Source: Rhizorhapis suberifaciens
Lineage (GTDB): Bacteria > Pseudomonadota > Alphaproteobacteria > Sphingomonadales > Sphingomonadaceae
Reading direction: 5' to 3'
Length of the DNA stretch: 64,000 nt
Assembly: GCF_014200045.1 (NCBI RefSeq)
Contig: NZ_JACHOV010000001.1
Location: forward strand, 186,001-250,000
Part shown: in pieces, positions 20,057 to 30,198 of the stretch
Layout of the letters: every line of letters begins with the position of its first letter
Position numbering within the stretch: position 1 is the stretch's first letter
Position numbers and translations under genes: made by a program
Notes under the pieces: model-generated
Databases searched by the model: none
What the model was told of the DNA's origin: nothing
Seen by the model: the letters and a program-made list of their open reading frames with translations, nothing else

Positions 20057-21616
20057 ATGACTGCTCCGGGCCACGAATCCATATTGATCGTCGATTTCGG
20101 CAGTCAGGTAACTCAGTTGATCGCGCGCCGCGTCCGTGAAGCCGGGGTGTATAGTGAGATTGCCCCCTTCAGCATGGCGGCCGAAGCCTTTGAACGGATG
20201 AAACCCAAGGGGATCATTCTTTCCGGCGGGCCAGCCTCGGTCACCGGCGAGGGAAGTCCCCGGGCGCCCCAGCAGCTTTTTGAGGCCGGTATCCCCATCC
20301 TTGGCATCTGCTATGGCCAACAGGTGATGATGGCGCAATTGGGAGGGAAGGTTGAAGGCGGTGAAACGGGTGAGTTCGGTCGGGCTTTCATTGAAGTCTC
20401 CGATAGCTGCACTCTCTTCGATGGCCTTTGGAAGGAAGGGGAGAAGCACCAGGTCTGGATGAGCCATGGCGACAAGGTCACGGCCTTCGCGCCCGGCTTC
20501 AAAGTGGTGGCGGTCACTGAAGGCGCGCCCTTTGCGATCATCGCCGATGAAGAGCGCAAATTTTACGGCATGCAATTCCATCCGGAGGTTGTCCACACCC
20601 CCGACGGCGCGAAGCTGATCGCCAACTTCGCGCGCCATGTGTGCGGCCTTGCTGGCGATTGGACCATGGCCGAATTCCGCGCCACCAAAATCGCGGAGAT
20701 CCGTGCCCAGGTGGGCAAGGGCAAGGTCATCTGCGGCTTGTCAGGCGGCGTCGACAGCGCGGTGGCGGCTGTTTTGATCCATGAGGCCATTGGCGACCAA
20801 CTGACCTGCGTGTTTGTTGACCACGGTCTGATGCGTCAGGGAGAGGCGGAGCAGGTCGTCAGCCTTTTCCGTGGGGCATATAACATCCCGCTCGTTCATG
20901 TTCAGGCGGAGACCTTATTCATGAACGGTCTCGCCGGCGTGACCGATCCGGAAGCCAAGCGAAAGTTCATCGGCAAGACTTTTATCGATGTCTTCGATGA
21001 GGAAGCCCGCAAGATCGGCGGCGCGGACTTTCTGGCCCAGGGTACGCTCTATCCGGATGTCATTGAAAGTGTGAGTTTCACCGGCGGCCCATCGGTCACC
21101 ATCAAAAGCCACCATAATGTAGGCGGCTTGCCCGAACGCATGAACATGAAGCTGGTCGAGCCCTTGCGCGAGCTTTTCAAGGATGAGGTGCGCGAGCTGG
21201 GCCGGGAACTTGGGCTACCCGAGCATTTTGTGGGTCGTCATCCTTTCCCCGGGCCTGGCCTCGCGATCCGGATTCCTGGCGAAGTCACCCGGGAACGGTG
21301 CGACATTCTTCGCAAGGCAGACGCTATCTACCTTGAGGAAATCCGCAATGCGGGACTTTATGACGCCATTTGGCAGGCCTTCGCCGTTCTCCTTCCTGTG
21401 CGTACCGTCGGCGTCATGGGCGATGGCAGGACCTATGACTGCGTTTGCGCACTGCGGGCCGTGACCTCAACGGATGGCATGACAGCCGACGTATATCCTT
21501 TCGACGCAGGCTTCCTGACGCGTGCCGCTACTCGGATCGTAAACGAGGTGAAGGGCATTAATCGGGTGGTTTACGACTATACCTCCAAACCGCCCGGAAC
21601 GATCGAGTGGGAGTGA
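20057..21616 (+). CDS. guaA: GMP synthase (glutamine-hydrolysing)
   Basis: A 519-residue enzyme that aminates XMP to GMP with glutamine and ATP. The N-terminal class I amidotransferase has Cys in GICYGQQ and the His-Glu pair in MQFHPEV; the ATP pyrophosphatase domain has the PP-loop GLSGGVDS near residue 227; the C-terminal dimerisation domain ends with KPPGTIEWE, as in the family. It stands alone here, without guaB. Confidence 0.98.
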   Translation: MTAPGHESILIVDFGSQVTQLIARRVREAGVYSEIAPFSMAAEAFERMKPKGIILSGGPASVTGEGSPRAPQQLFEAGIPILGICYGQQVMMAQLGGKVEGGETGEFGRAFIEVSDSCTLFDGLWKEGEKHQVWMSHGDKVTAFAPGFKVVAVTEGAPFAIIADEERKFYGMQFHPEVVHTPDGAKLIANFARHVCGLAGDWTMAEFRATKIAEIRAQVGKGKVICGLSGGVDSAVAAVLIHEAIGDQLTCVFVDHGLMRQGEAEQVVSLFRGAYNIPLVHVQAETLFMNGLAGVTDPEAKRKFIGKTFIDVFDEEARKIGGADFLAQGTLYPDVIESVSFTGGPSVTIKSHHNVGGLPERMNMKLVEPLRELFKDEVRELGRELGLPEHFVGRHPFPGPGLAIRIPGEVTRERCDILRKADAIYLEEIRNAGLYDAIWQAFAVLLPVRTVGVMGDGRTYDCVCALRAVTSTDGMTADVYPFDAGFLTRAATRIVNEVKGINRVVYDYTSKPPGTIEWE

Positions 21617-21819
21617 TACGGTAGGGGAGGGCAGGATCGTTTTCCAACCACTGTAATCCATTACCGGGATACGGGCGCCGTCGCGGATCACGAACGGATT
21701 TTTGACGCAATATGCGGATGGACAAGGAAGCGAGGGCTGCTAGCCAGCATCCAACAGCCGAAGAACTAATCCTCCAGATGCGCTTTCCTTGGGCGTCGCA
21801 AGCCCGGCATTGCTGCCGC

Positions 21820-24800
21820 TCAGGCCGCCGCGGGGGCAAGCGCCTGCGCTTTTGTCGCCGGCTCCGGAGCGTCCTTATTGGGATCGATCCGGAACCACAG
21901 CGCATAAAGGGCGGGCAGGAACACGAGCGTAAGAATTGTCCCTCCCAGCGTGCCGCCGATCAGCGTGATGGCCATAGATCCCCAAAATACCGATTCAATC
22001 AGAGGTACGAACGCCAGCACCGCCGCCAGGGCAGTCAGGATGACTGGGCGGGCGCGTTGCACCGTCGCCTCGACTACCGCATCATAAGGGTGCATCCCAT
22101 CGCGTTCATGATCGTGGATCTGCCCGATCAGGATTAACGTGTTGCGCATCAATATGCCCGCCAGCGCGATCAAGCCGAGGATGGCGTTGAACCCAAAGGG
22201 CTGACCCGTCACCAGCAAGGTCGGGACCACACCGATCAGGCCCAATGGCGCGGTGAGCAGCACGATCGCCATCGCGGAAAGCTGTCGCACCTGGAGGATG
22301 ATGACGATCATCATCAGCACGATCATGATGGGGAAGATCGGTGCGAGCGCTGCATTCGCCTTGCCCGCTTCCTCGATCGAGCCGGCCATGTCGATGCGAT
22401 AACCCACCGGTAGCGTCTCGATGATTGGCTGGAGCTTTTCATGGATTGCGTTGGAGACGTCGGGCGGCTGCAACCCGTTGGCGATGTCGCCGCGCACGGT
22501 TATCGTCGGCACCCGATCCCGGCGCATCAGAATCGGTTCCTCCATACGCACTTCGATCTTGCCGATCTGGCTGATCGGTATGCGCTGGCCGCTTTCTCCC
22601 GTCAGTGTGAAGTCGGCGATCCGCGCGGGGTCAAGCCGCTTCGTTCCCGCCGAGCGCGCGACTACGTCAACGGTGCGAATGTCCTCGCGCACCTGCGATA
22701 CGGTAACCCCCGAAAGCAGAAATTGTAGTTGCTCGCCCACCTCGCTCGACGTCAGGCCGATGGCGCGGAGCCGATCCTGGTCGAGAACGAAGTGGAGCGA
22801 CGGCACGCGCTCGCCCCAGTCGGTGTTGACCGTCCGCATCATCGGATCGGCGATCATGACCGCGCGTACCCGCTCGGCAATCTCCCGCACTGTCGCGACA
22901 TCCGGGCCGCCCACGCGGAAAGCGACGGGGAAGGGTGAATAGGGACCAAAGACAAGCTGCGTGGCGCGTACCCGCGCTGCAGGCGCGAGTCCATCGGCGG
23001 CAGCCTGACGCAGGCGCGATTTCAGCGTGTCGCGGGCCTCCTCGGACGCGGTCAGAACCACGATCTTGGCGAAGGATGGATCCGGCAGTTCGGGCGAGAG
23101 CGACATGAAGAAGCGGGGTGCACCCTGGCCTATATAGGTGGTGACGATCTTTGCTTCAGGCTGACGGCGCAGCCATGCTTCGACCTCGCCTGCGGCCACG
23201 GTGGTGCGCTCGATCGCAGTGCCCTTGGGCATTTGTACCTCGACCAGCACCTCGGGCCGGTCGGAAGCCGGGAAGAACTGCTTCTTGACGAGTGCCATGC
23301 CCAGCCCGGCGACGATGAACGCGCCGAGCGTAGCCAGCGTCACCAGCTTGCGACGGTGAACCGCCCAACGGATGATGCCGCGAATATTGCGGTATCGGGG
23401 TGTTTCGTAAATCGCCGCGTGGCCGCCCTTGACCGGTTGGATGTCGGGAAGCAGCTTGACCCCCATATATGGGGTGAAGATAACCGCGACGACCCAGGAG
23501 GCGATCAGCGCAAAGCCCACGACCCAGAAGATGTTGCCGGCATATTCGCCGGCGGTGGACTGGGCAAAGCCGACCGGCATCAGGCCGATGACCGTAACCA
23601 GCGTTCCCGCCAGCATGGGGGAGGCGGTGTGACTCCAGGCATAGGCCGATGCACGGATTCGGTCGTAACCCTCCTCCATCTTCACCACCATCATCTCGAT
23701 GGCGATGATGGCATCGTCAACCAGCAAACCGAGCGCCAGGATAAGCGCGCCCAGCGTGATACGGTCGAATACCCTGTCCGTCGCCCACATGATGACGATG
23801 ACGACCGCGAGCGTCAGCGGCACCGCCGCCGCTACCACGATGCCGACCCGCCATCCCAGGCTGACAAGGCTGACGATCATCACGATCGCGAGCGCTTCGA
23901 GGAAGGTCTTCATGAACTGGTCGACCGCCTGCGAAATGTTCACTGACTGGTCGGTGACTTTGGTCAGGGTCATGCCCAGCGGCAGTTCGGATGAAATCCC
24001 CTGGACTTCGGTCTTCAATGACTTGCCCAGATCGAGGCCGTTCCAGCCCTCCCGCATGATGACGCCCAACAGCAGCGCGGGTTCGCCCTGGCTACGAATT
24101 AGAAAGGTGGCAGGGTCTTCATAGCCGCGCTTGACCTCGGCGATGTCGGAGAGGCGCAACGTCGTCGCACCTTTTGCGACGACCGGCAGGTTTCGAATGG
24201 TGTCCAGATCATCAAAGGCGCCGTCCAGGCGGACGACGACCGCTGGCCCCTTCGCCTCTATGGCGCCGGCGGGAGTGATGAGGTTCTGCTTTGCCAGCGC
24301 AGCGAAAATGTCGCGCGGAGACACGCCGAGCGTCGCCAGCCGCTCCTGCGCAAATTCGACATAAATGCGTTCCGGCTGCTCCCCGACGATGTTGACCTTC
24401 TTGACTCCAGGCACATGGAGCAGGCGCTGGCGAAGTGTTTCGGCCTCCCGGGCCAGCAGCCTTTGGGGCTCGCCCTTCGCCTTCAAGGCATAGAGCGCGA
24501 AGGTGACGTCGCCATATTCGTCATTGATGAATGGCCCCATCACGCCGCGCGGCAAACGCGGCGCCTCATCCTCCAGCTTCTTGCGCGCCTGGTAAAATTC
24601 GCCTTGGACCTCGGCAGGTGGCGTCGTGTCGCGGAGCGTTAATGTCGTAAAGGCAAGGCCAGGTCGCGTGAACGTCTCGCTGCGATCATACCAGCGCAGT
24701 TCCTGCAGGCGCTTCTCCAGCGGTTCTGCTACCTGATCCTGCATCTCCTGCGCCGTAGCGCCGGGCCATGTGGTGACGACCGTCATACCCTTGATGGTGA

Positions 24801-24948
24801 AGCTCGGATCTTCGGCGCGCCCCAGGTTCAGAAAGGCGGCGATGCCGGCCAGCGTGATGGCGATGATGAAGAACAGCGTAACCGACCGTTCTCGAACGGC
24901 GAGGGCGGACAGATTGAAACCGCCGCCTTGTTTCCGGGTGCTGCTCAT
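21820..24948 (-). CDS. RND efflux transporter permease subunit
   Basis: A 1042-residue inner-membrane proton-drug antiporter of the RND superfamily, AcrB/MexB-like in length and layout: twelve membrane helices with two large periplasmic loops. The proton-relay aspartates sit in GLLVDDAII in TM4, and the N-terminal region carries PSFTIKGMTVVTTWPGA. Start overlaps the adaptor stop by 4 bases (ATGA), so the two are translated together. Substrates cannot be deduced. The gene converges on guaA with a 203-base gap where no gene was seen. Confidence 0.95.
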   Translation of the reverse strand: MSSTRKQGGGFNLSALAVRERSVTLFFIIAITLAGIAAFLNLGRAEDPSFTIKGMTVVTTWPGATAQEMQDQVAEPLEKRLQELRWYDRSETFTRPGLAFTTLTLRDTTPPAEVQGEFYQARKKLEDEAPRLPRGVMGPFINDEYGDVTFALYALKAKGEPQRLLAREAETLRQRLLHVPGVKKVNIVGEQPERIYVEFAQERLATLGVSPRDIFAALAKQNLITPAGAIEAKGPAVVVRLDGAFDDLDTIRNLPVVAKGATTLRLSDIAEVKRGYEDPATFLIRSQGEPALLLGVIMREGWNGLDLGKSLKTEVQGISSELPLGMTLTKVTDQSVNISQAVDQFMKTFLEALAIVMIVSLVSLGWRVGIVVAAAVPLTLAVVIVIMWATDRVFDRITLGALILALGLLVDDAIIAIEMMVVKMEEGYDRIRASAYAWSHTASPMLAGTLVTVIGLMPVGFAQSTAGEYAGNIFWVVGFALIASWVVAVIFTPYMGVKLLPDIQPVKGGHAAIYETPRYRNIRGIIRWAVHRRKLVTLATLGAFIVAGLGMALVKKQFFPASDRPEVLVEVQMPKGTAIERTTVAAGEVEAWLRRQPEAKIVTTYIGQGAPRFFMSLSPELPDPSFAKIVVLTASEEARDTLKSRLRQAAADGLAPAARVRATQLVFGPYSPFPVAFRVGGPDVATVREIAERVRAVMIADPMMRTVNTDWGERVPSLHFVLDQDRLRAIGLTSSEVGEQLQFLLSGVTVSQVREDIRTVDVVARSAGTKRLDPARIADFTLTGESGQRIPISQIGKIEVRMEEPILMRRDRVPTITVRGDIANGLQPPDVSNAIHEKLQPIIETLPVGYRIDMAGSIEEAGKANAALAPIFPIMIVLMMIVIILQVRQLSAMAIVLLTAPLGLIGVVPTLLVTGQPFGFNAILGLIALAGILMRNTLILIGQIHDHERDGMHPYDAVVEATVQRARPVILTALAAVLAFVPLIESVFWGSMAITLIGGTLGGTILTLVFLPALYALWFRIDPNKDAPEPATKAQALAPAAA

Positions 24949-26033
24949 CGCACCGTCGCTTTCAATGCCGCGATCCGGACAGTTTCGCCCTGGTGCAGCA
25001 TGTGGGCACCAAGGGCGACGATCCGCTCCCCTGGCCTCAGGCCTTTAGAAATGATGGCGCTCTCGTCATCCATGGACGCTAGCCTGATCGCCCGCCAATC
25101 CACTTTGGGCTTCATCCCGGACCCAACAATCCAGACACCCGGGCCCTGTCCGCGATCATGAAGCGCGCCGAGCGGTACAGCGATCGCCGCTGACTGGCTG
25201 GGTAGGGCGAACGTAATGGAGATGGTGGACCCGAGGGGGGCCCTCGTCACCGCACCGTCGAGGACGAAACGTGCCTCGAAAGTCCGCGATGCGGGGTTGG
25301 CGGCATCCGATAACTGGCGCAACCGCGCCCGGCCCTTCCTGCCGTCATAAGCCTCAGCCGACGCAACTGTGCCAAGGGTGGGGCGCAAGATTTCAGGCAG
25401 ATCGACGATCGCTTCGCGCGGTCCGGATCGGGCGATTCGGACGACGACTTGGCCGGCCGCAACCACCTGGCCTGGTTCGGCCAGTGTTTCTACCACCGTC
25501 CCGTCGGCGTCGGCGACCAATGTCGTGTAGTTGGCTTCGTTGCTCGCGACCAGGACCTGTGCCTGCGCTGCGGCAAGTTGCGCGCGAGCGGCGTCGGCGG
25601 ACGCCCTTATCTGGTCGTAAGCAGATTCGGAAACGGCACCGGCGGAAACCAAATCGCGATACCGTCGTTCGTCGGCCGTCGTCTGAACAGCGCGGGCGCG
25701 AGCCGCCTCCGCGGTTCCTGACAGCGCTCTTGTCGCCAATGCCAGATCGGTGCGGTCGATTCGCATCAATGGCTGGCCCTTGCGAACGGTCTGCCCGGCA
25801 TCGACGAGGCGTTCGATGACCTTTCCACCGACGCGGAAACCAAGGTCGCTCTGCACTCGCGCCGCGACAACGCCAGTAAACTGGCGCTGCGCATCGTGTG
25901 CGGCACCGGCCGTTGTCACGCGCACCAAAGGGGGCGCGACACGTGGATCGGCTTCCGAGCGGCCGCAGCCGGCGAGCATGGACGAGCAGAGGGCAATCAC
26001 GCCGACGGTGGGGCCCCAAGAACGATTCAACAC
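24945..26033 (-). CDS. RND efflux periplasmic adaptor lipoprotein
   Basis: The membrane fusion protein that links permease and outer-membrane channel. The GTG start at 26033 is preferred over ATG 26072: GGAGGA (26045-26040) lies six bases before it, and it yields a normal lipoprotein signal (VIALCSSMLAGC with the lipobox Cys at residue 22). The upstream ATG would abut the operator at 26073-26096. A lipoyl/barrel-sandwich half, an A/R/Q-rich coiled-coil hairpin, and the C-terminal GLRPGERIVALGAHMLHQGE region follow. Length about 362 residues. Confidence 0.92.
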   Translation of the reverse strand: MLNRSWGPTVGVIALCSSMLAGCGRSEADPRVAPPLVRVTTAGAAHDAQRQFTGVVAARVQSDLGFRVGGKVIERLVDAGQTVRKGQPLMRIDRTDLALATRALSGTAEAARARAVQTTADERRYRDLVSAGAVSESAYDQIRASADAARAQLAAAQAQVLVASNEANYTTLVADADGTVVETLAEPGQVVAAGQVVVRIARSGPREAIVDLPEILRPTLGTVASAEAYDGRKGRARLRQLSDAANPASRTFEARFVLDGAVTRAPLGSTISITFALPSQSAAIAVPLGALHDRGQGPGVWIVGSGMKPKVDWRAIRLASMDDESAIISKGLRPGERIVALGAHMLHQGETVRIAALKATVR

Positions 26034-26072
26034 ACCAGTTCCTCCAAAGCGATTGGAACCAGATGTCACCAT

Positions 26073-26096
26073 GTGACCAATATGTCAATTAGTCAC
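26073..26096 (-). promoter_or_regulatory. Operator upstream of the RND adaptor gene
   Basis: 24-base palindrome with arms GTGACCAAT and, on the other strand, GTGACTAAT; the extended arms CATGTGAC/GTCACATG are perfect. It matches the site at 26771-26794 in sequence and arm spacing (GTGAC-N14-GTCAC). A TTGACA element lies inside it on the minus strand, so binding would block the adaptor-permease promoter. Confidence 0.7.
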
Positions 26097-26111
26097 ATGT
26101 AATTTGCCTGC

Positions 26112-26732
26112 TCAGGGCGCAAGGCTCCGCAACACGAGCCCCGCCACTTCCGATGGGGCATCAGGCAAGAGATTAAGGTTGCGCTCAAGGGACAGAGGAT
26201 CGATGAACGGGAGCAGAGCGTAAAATATCGCACGGCAGGTCTCGTCGAGCGGCGTTTTCCGCTCGAACTCTCCCGATTCACGGCCGGCCTTGAGAATGGT
26301 CGCCAGCAGTGCCTGCAACGAAATGGTATAAGCCTGCGCCGACGACCATTTTTCCGAGGATGCCAAGGCTGCAATCTCATAGATTTTGCGATCCGTAAAA
26401 AAAAGTTCGACGCCAGAATTCGTAACGGTTTTGGCGAATTGCCTGAATTTTTCGGTGGCGCTGTCGGCCTTGTCCACGGCTTCCCGAACCTTGGCCAGCA
26501 ACTGCGTCAGGCAATCTGCACAAATCGCCTCGCCGATCGCCTGCTTAGAATCGAAGAAGCGGTAAATGTAAGCCTTGGAAAAGCCGATTTCGCGCGCGAG
26601 ATCGGCTACGGTGGTCTTTCCATAGCCATAATGGGCAAAATGTTCGTGCGCCGCCTGCACGATCTGGTCGCGAATAGCGTGTTCGGCGGGGCCTCGCTGC
26701 TGAATGCCGGTCTTGCTTGTCTGGTTCGTCAT
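26112..26732 (-). CDS. TetR family transcriptional regulator of the RND pump
   Basis: A 206-residue TetR-type repressor. ATG 26732 (MTNQTSKTGIQQRG) is preferred; an upstream in-frame ATG at 26777 would run through the operator. The N-terminal helix-turn-helix spans about residues 35-60 (TVADLAREIGFSKAYIYRFF), followed by a variable ligand-binding domain. It lies between the adaptor-permease pair and the divergent channel gene, each preceded by the same palindrome, so it very probably represses both and itself. The inducer is unknown. Confidence 0.92.
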   Translation of the reverse strand: MTNQTSKTGIQQRGPAEHAIRDQIVQAAHEHFAHYGYGKTTVADLAREIGFSKAYIYRFFDSKQAIGEAICADCLTQLLAKVREAVDKADSATEKFRQFAKTVTNSGVELFFTDRKIYEIAALASSEKWSSAQAYTISLQALLATILKAGRESGEFERKTPLDETCRAIFYALLPFIDPLSLERNLNLLPDAPSEVAGLVLRSLAP

Positions 26733-26770
26733 ATGAATCCCTATAGCAAGGTTTTTGATCTTGACAAATA

Positions 26771-26794
26771 GTGACAAATTATATCATTGGTCAC
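26771..26794. promoter_or_regulatory. Operator in the divergent tetR / outer-membrane channel promoter
   Basis: Palindrome GTGAC-N14-GTCAC, half-sites GTGACCAAT and GTGACAAAT, the same consensus (GTGACNAAT) as at 26073-26096. On the plus strand it overlaps a promoter-like arrangement, TTGACA at 26761 and TATCAT about 15 bases later, ahead of the channel gene. Confidence 0.7.
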
Positions 26795-26822
26795 ACATGA
26801 TGTTTCTGTCGGAGGCGATGCC

Positions 26823-28283
26823 ATGAGGAATTTACGGCATCTGATAGCCGCGGCTTCGGTGTCGGTGAGCCTGAGCGGCTGCGCGGTCGGTCCGCGCTAT
26901 GATGCGCCGTCCTTGTCGACCCCGCCGGCGTTCATGGGTGAAGCTGCGGTCGAGGCGCGAGCAGCGCCAATCGCTACGGTCGATCTTGTCGACTGGTGGC
27001 GGTCGTTCAACGATCCGATGTTGACCAGCTTTGTCGATCGTGCCCTCGCGCAAAATCTCGATCTTCAGCAGGCCACCGCGCGGGTGACGCAGGCGCGGGC
27101 GGCGCTGAAAAATGCGAATGCCGCATTGCTGCCTTCGGGGCAGTTAAGCGGGCAGGCCAGTGAGCTTTATCAGTCCAAGGAAACGTCGATCGGCCGATTG
27201 GCGAGCTCATTTCCGGGATTCGATCGGGAAACGCAAAGCTATGAGGCAAATCTAGGAGCAAGTTGGGAGTTGGACCTCTTCGGCGGCAATGACGCCGCGC
27301 GAGACGCCGCTCGAGCCGACTGGCAGGCGTCGCAAGCGGCGGCGGTCGCCGCTCGGCTGGCAGTGATCGCGCAGACCGCGGACACCTATATCCTCATCCG
27401 TGCGCTCCAGATGCGTCTCGCCATAGCAAATGAACAAAGCGATACTCAGCGGCGCCTGGTCGAACTTATTGCCTTGCAATACCGAAAAGGAGTGGCCGCG
27501 GAGTTGCAGTTGCGCCAGGCTGAAGGGGCATTGTCCCAGGTTCAGGCCGTGGTGCCCGAACTGGAACAGGGACTGGATGCCGCGATGAACGCGCTTGATG
27601 TGCTCGTCGGCGTACAGCCGGGGGCGTCTCGCGGAGAACTCACCCCGGCCAGACCCATTCCGGCCCCGCCCTCGGTATCGACGGCCGGGGGCCCGGCGGA
27701 AATGCTGCGGCGGCGTCCGGATGTCATCGCGGCGGAACGCAGGCTTGCTGCCTCCAACGCCCGGATCGGCGTGGCGATGGCGGAATATTATCCGAAGCTT
27801 TCATTAAGCGGCCTGCTTGGGAGCGCCACGACGGCGATCGGTGGGTTTCTGGGAAGCGGCGCCACTCAGGCTGGCGGGATAATGGGACTTCGTTGGCGGC
27901 TCTTCGACTTCGGGCGCATTGATGCGGAGATCAAGGTTGCGCGCGGACGCAATGCGGAAGAACTGGCGGCCTACCGCCTCACGGTGCTTCGTGCATCAGA
28001 GGATGTCGAAAATGCGTTTTCCGGTTTGGTCAAGCAGGAGGCCCGCGCGGAGATTCTTGGTCAGGGAGAAACGTCCCTGACCCGTGCGCGCAGCGCCTCG
28101 CTGGCTGCATATAAAGGTGGCGTATCCAGCCTGCTCGACGTTCTTGATGCCGACCGCCGCCTGCTGGAAACCCGGGACGCCGAGGTTCAGGCGAAAGCCG
28201 CCGCCGCTCGGGCCGCTGTGGCATCGTTCCGTGCGCTTGGCGGTGGTTGGGACCCTGGCAGCGGCGCGATTGCGGTGAAGTAG
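26823..28283 (+). CDS. OprM-like outer membrane efflux lipoprotein
   Basis: A 486-residue outer membrane factor of the NodT/OprM family, the exit duct of the tripartite pump. ATG 26823 follows GGAGG by eight bases; an upstream ATG in frame lacks a site. Signal peptide with lipobox LSGC (Cys near residue 19), then the family mark AVGPRYD. Two outer-efflux repeats follow, with RRPDVIAAERRLAASNARIGVA in the middle. Divergent from tetR and sharing its operator. Confidence 0.94.
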   Translation: MRNLRHLIAAASVSVSLSGCAVGPRYDAPSLSTPPAFMGEAAVEARAAPIATVDLVDWWRSFNDPMLTSFVDRALAQNLDLQQATARVTQARAALKNANAALLPSGQLSGQASELYQSKETSIGRLASSFPGFDRETQSYEANLGASWELDLFGGNDAARDAARADWQASQAAAVAARLAVIAQTADTYILIRALQMRLAIANEQSDTQRRLVELIALQYRKGVAAELQLRQAEGALSQVQAVVPELEQGLDAAMNALDVLVGVQPGASRGELTPARPIPAPPSVSTAGGPAEMLRRRPDVIAAERRLAASNARIGVAMAEYYPKLSLSGLLGSATTAIGGFLGSGATQAGGIMGLRWRLFDFGRIDAEIKVARGRNAEELAAYRLTVLRASEDVENAFSGLVKQEARAEILGQGETSLTRARSASLAAYKGGVSSLLDVLDADRRLLETRDAEVQAKAAAARAAVASFRALGGGWDPGSGAIAVK

Positions 28284-28393
28284 ACTCCCGAACAAGACCG
28301 GAAAGAGTCTGATTGGCGATTGGATGAAATCGGTCTGTCAATGCGGTGGAATCCCCGCTGGCATATCCGCGCCTGGACGCTACATAAGGGACC

Positions 28394-29065
28394 ATGTGGC
28401 AGCTCTATCAATTCCCCTTATGTCCTTTTTCCAGAAAAGTCAGGCTTTTGCTTGGTGAAAAGGGCATTGGCTACGATCTGGTGCGGGAATCCCCCTGGGC
28501 GCAGCGGGACGAATTCCTGGACATGAACCCGGCCGGCAGTACGCCAGTCATGGCCGATACGGAGCGGGGTATCACCCTCATCGATTCCCAGGCCATTTGC
28601 GAATATTTTGAAGAGACGGTGGAAAAATTCCCGCTGATCAGCGGAGGGGCGGCTGGCCGTGCGGAAATTCGCCGCCTTACCGCCTGGTTCGACCAGAATT
28701 TCTATGGGGACGTGGTTGCGCCCCTGCTGCACGAACGGATGCGCAAGCGGCTGGTGGAACGCGTCTCTCCTGACGCCCGTGTCTTACGAGAAGCGATGAA
28801 GCGCGCTAACACCCACATGGATTATATGGATTATCTGCTCGACCATCGGAACTGGATGGGCGGCGCGACGATGAGCCTGGCCGACGTCACTGCGGCTGCT
28901 CAACTTTCAGTGGCCGACTATCTGGGGGGCATTGACTGGGTAGGGCATGAACAGACCAAGCGCTGGTATGCGGGCTTCAAATCGCGGCCCTCTTTCCGTC
29001 CCTTATTATCGGAACGGATGGAGGTGATTGTGCCTCCAGCCCATTATGAAAAGCCGGATTTTTAA
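28394..29065 (+). CDS. Glutathione S-transferase family protein
   Basis: A 223-residue soluble GST. The N-terminal thioredoxin fold (MWQLYQFPLCPFSRKVRLLL) has a cysteine at the site where beta- and omega-type GSTs react, DSQAICEYFEE is the glutathione-binding turn, and the C-terminal helical domain begins near residue 90. Its location next to an efflux pump and a nitroreductase suggests a detoxification neighbourhood, but the substrate is unknown. Confidence 0.92.
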   Translation: MWQLYQFPLCPFSRKVRLLLGEKGIGYDLVRESPWAQRDEFLDMNPAGSTPVMADTERGITLIDSQAICEYFEETVEKFPLISGGAAGRAEIRRLTAWFDQNFYGDVVAPLLHERMRKRLVERVSPDARVLREAMKRANTHMDYMDYLLDHRNWMGGATMSLADVTAAAQLSVADYLGGIDWVGHEQTKRWYAGFKSRPSFRPLLSERMEVIVPPAHYEKPDF

Positions 29066-29080
29066 AGGCGGGGAAGCCGC

Positions 29081-29428
29081 TCACGCTTTTTGATTGACGG
29101 CCAGGTCATCAAGGGTGACCCCTACCCGCCGCATCTGTGCCTCCACCTCCGGCCAGACATGTTCGATAAAATTGGCCTTTTCCATGGAGCGCAATTTCCG
29201 GCTTGCGCCCTCGGCAACGAACATGCCCACTCCGCGCTTTACGATTATCAGCCCATCGTCCTGAAAACTTTGATAAGCCTTGGCGACTGTAAGGGGATTG
29301 GCCCGCTGGCTGGCGGCAAAGGCGCGCACCGATGGGAGAAGATCGCCATCCCGGAACGCGCCGTCCAATATTGAAGCGGAGATGATGTCCCGCAGACGAA
29401 GATAGACCGGTTTGCAACTTTCGCTCAT
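29081..29428 (-). CDS. Short GntR family regulator (YtrA type)
   Basis: About 115 residues: a winged-helix GntR domain (YLRLRDIISASILDGAFRDG through LIIVKRGVGMFVAEGA) with only a short C-terminal tail of about 40 residues, the pattern of the YtrA subfamily, which often controls transporters. A GTG lies one codon upstream of the ATG at 29428. No partner transporter adjoins it; GST is convergent and the nitroreductase lies upstream on the same strand. Confidence 0.88.
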   Translation of the reverse strand: MSESCKPVYLRLRDIISASILDGAFRDGDLLPSVRAFAASQRANPLTVAKAYQSFQDDGLIIVKRGVGMFVAEGASRKLRSMEKANFIEHVWPEVEAQMRRVGVTLDDLAVNQKA

Positions 29429-29531
29429 CACTGCATCAGTCGCATAATACAGCGAGTCCGGTCAACGGCGAATTGGCGGGATTTGAACAAGAGAGGGTTG
29501 GAAACCAATAGCGCGCACAGGCGAAACGAAA

Positions 29532-30110
29532 TTATCTGTCCCAATCCCTTACGTGTTCGAAATAATCTGGCCGAGGACGCTCATCGAGCGGTCGGGACGG
29601 CGTGCCCAGAAAAAGAAAACCTGCGATCCGTTCATGCGCTTCGCCAAAAGCGTCACGGACCTGATCATTATAGCTTGGCCAACCCGTCAGCCACCCGCCT
29701 CCAAAACCAAGCGCAGTTGCCGCATGCAGCAGGTTCATACAGACAGCGCCTGCTGACAACTCCTGCTCCCACAAGGGAATTTTGCTGGCCTGCACCGGCG
29801 ATGACAGTACGACCACCATCGCCGGAGCCTGATGGGCGAACTGCACCATCGCCTCGATTTCCAAACGCCCTGCGTCCGGTTTTTCGGCGCGATACGCGGC
29901 GGAGAGAAGTTCCGCCAGTTTTTCTCGCTGATCTTCATGAACCACGACAAGCCGCCATGGCGCTAATTTGCCATGATCCGGCGTTCGCATGGCTGCGGTG
30001 AGTATCTGGCGCAGTTGCTCGCTATCGGGACCGGGCGCGACCAAATCGCGAGGCTTGGTGGAGCGGCGCGTGAGAAAATAGCGAATGGGGGAGGAGAAGT
30101 CGTTAAACAT
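29532..30110 (-). CDS. Nitroreductase family protein
   Basis: A 192-residue FMN-dependent nitroreductase-type oxidoreductase. ATG 30110 (MFNDFSSPIRYFLTRRSTKP) is the family start; the frame extends upstream without support. The FMN-binding RRSTKPRDL, TAAMRTPDHGKLAPWRLVV, and GGGWLTGWPSYN segments are conserved, and the sequence resembles the YdjA/TdsD type. Substrate unknown. Confidence 0.92.
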   Translation of the reverse strand: MFNDFSSPIRYFLTRRSTKPRDLVAPGPDSEQLRQILTAAMRTPDHGKLAPWRLVVVHEDQREKLAELLSAAYRAEKPDAGRLEIEAMVQFAHQAPAMVVVLSSPVQASKIPLWEQELSAGAVCMNLLHAATALGFGGGWLTGWPSYNDQVRDAFGEAHERIAGFLFLGTPSRPLDERPRPDYFEHVRDWDR

Positions 30111-30198
30111 GGAACGGCTATAGTGCGACAGCGAAGGGTAGCCAAGGCTTGTGCCGTCCCGCGCCCTGATCCCCCACTTGGCTCTGCGCAGCAACACA

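Noticed and set aside
21712-22137. Plus-strand frame between guaA and the RND permease
   Set aside because: Most of it is antisense to the permease end; no ribosome site or family match.
23233-23946. 237-residue plus-strand frame inside the RND permease gene
   Set aside because: D/R/H-rich shadow of the permease on the other strand.
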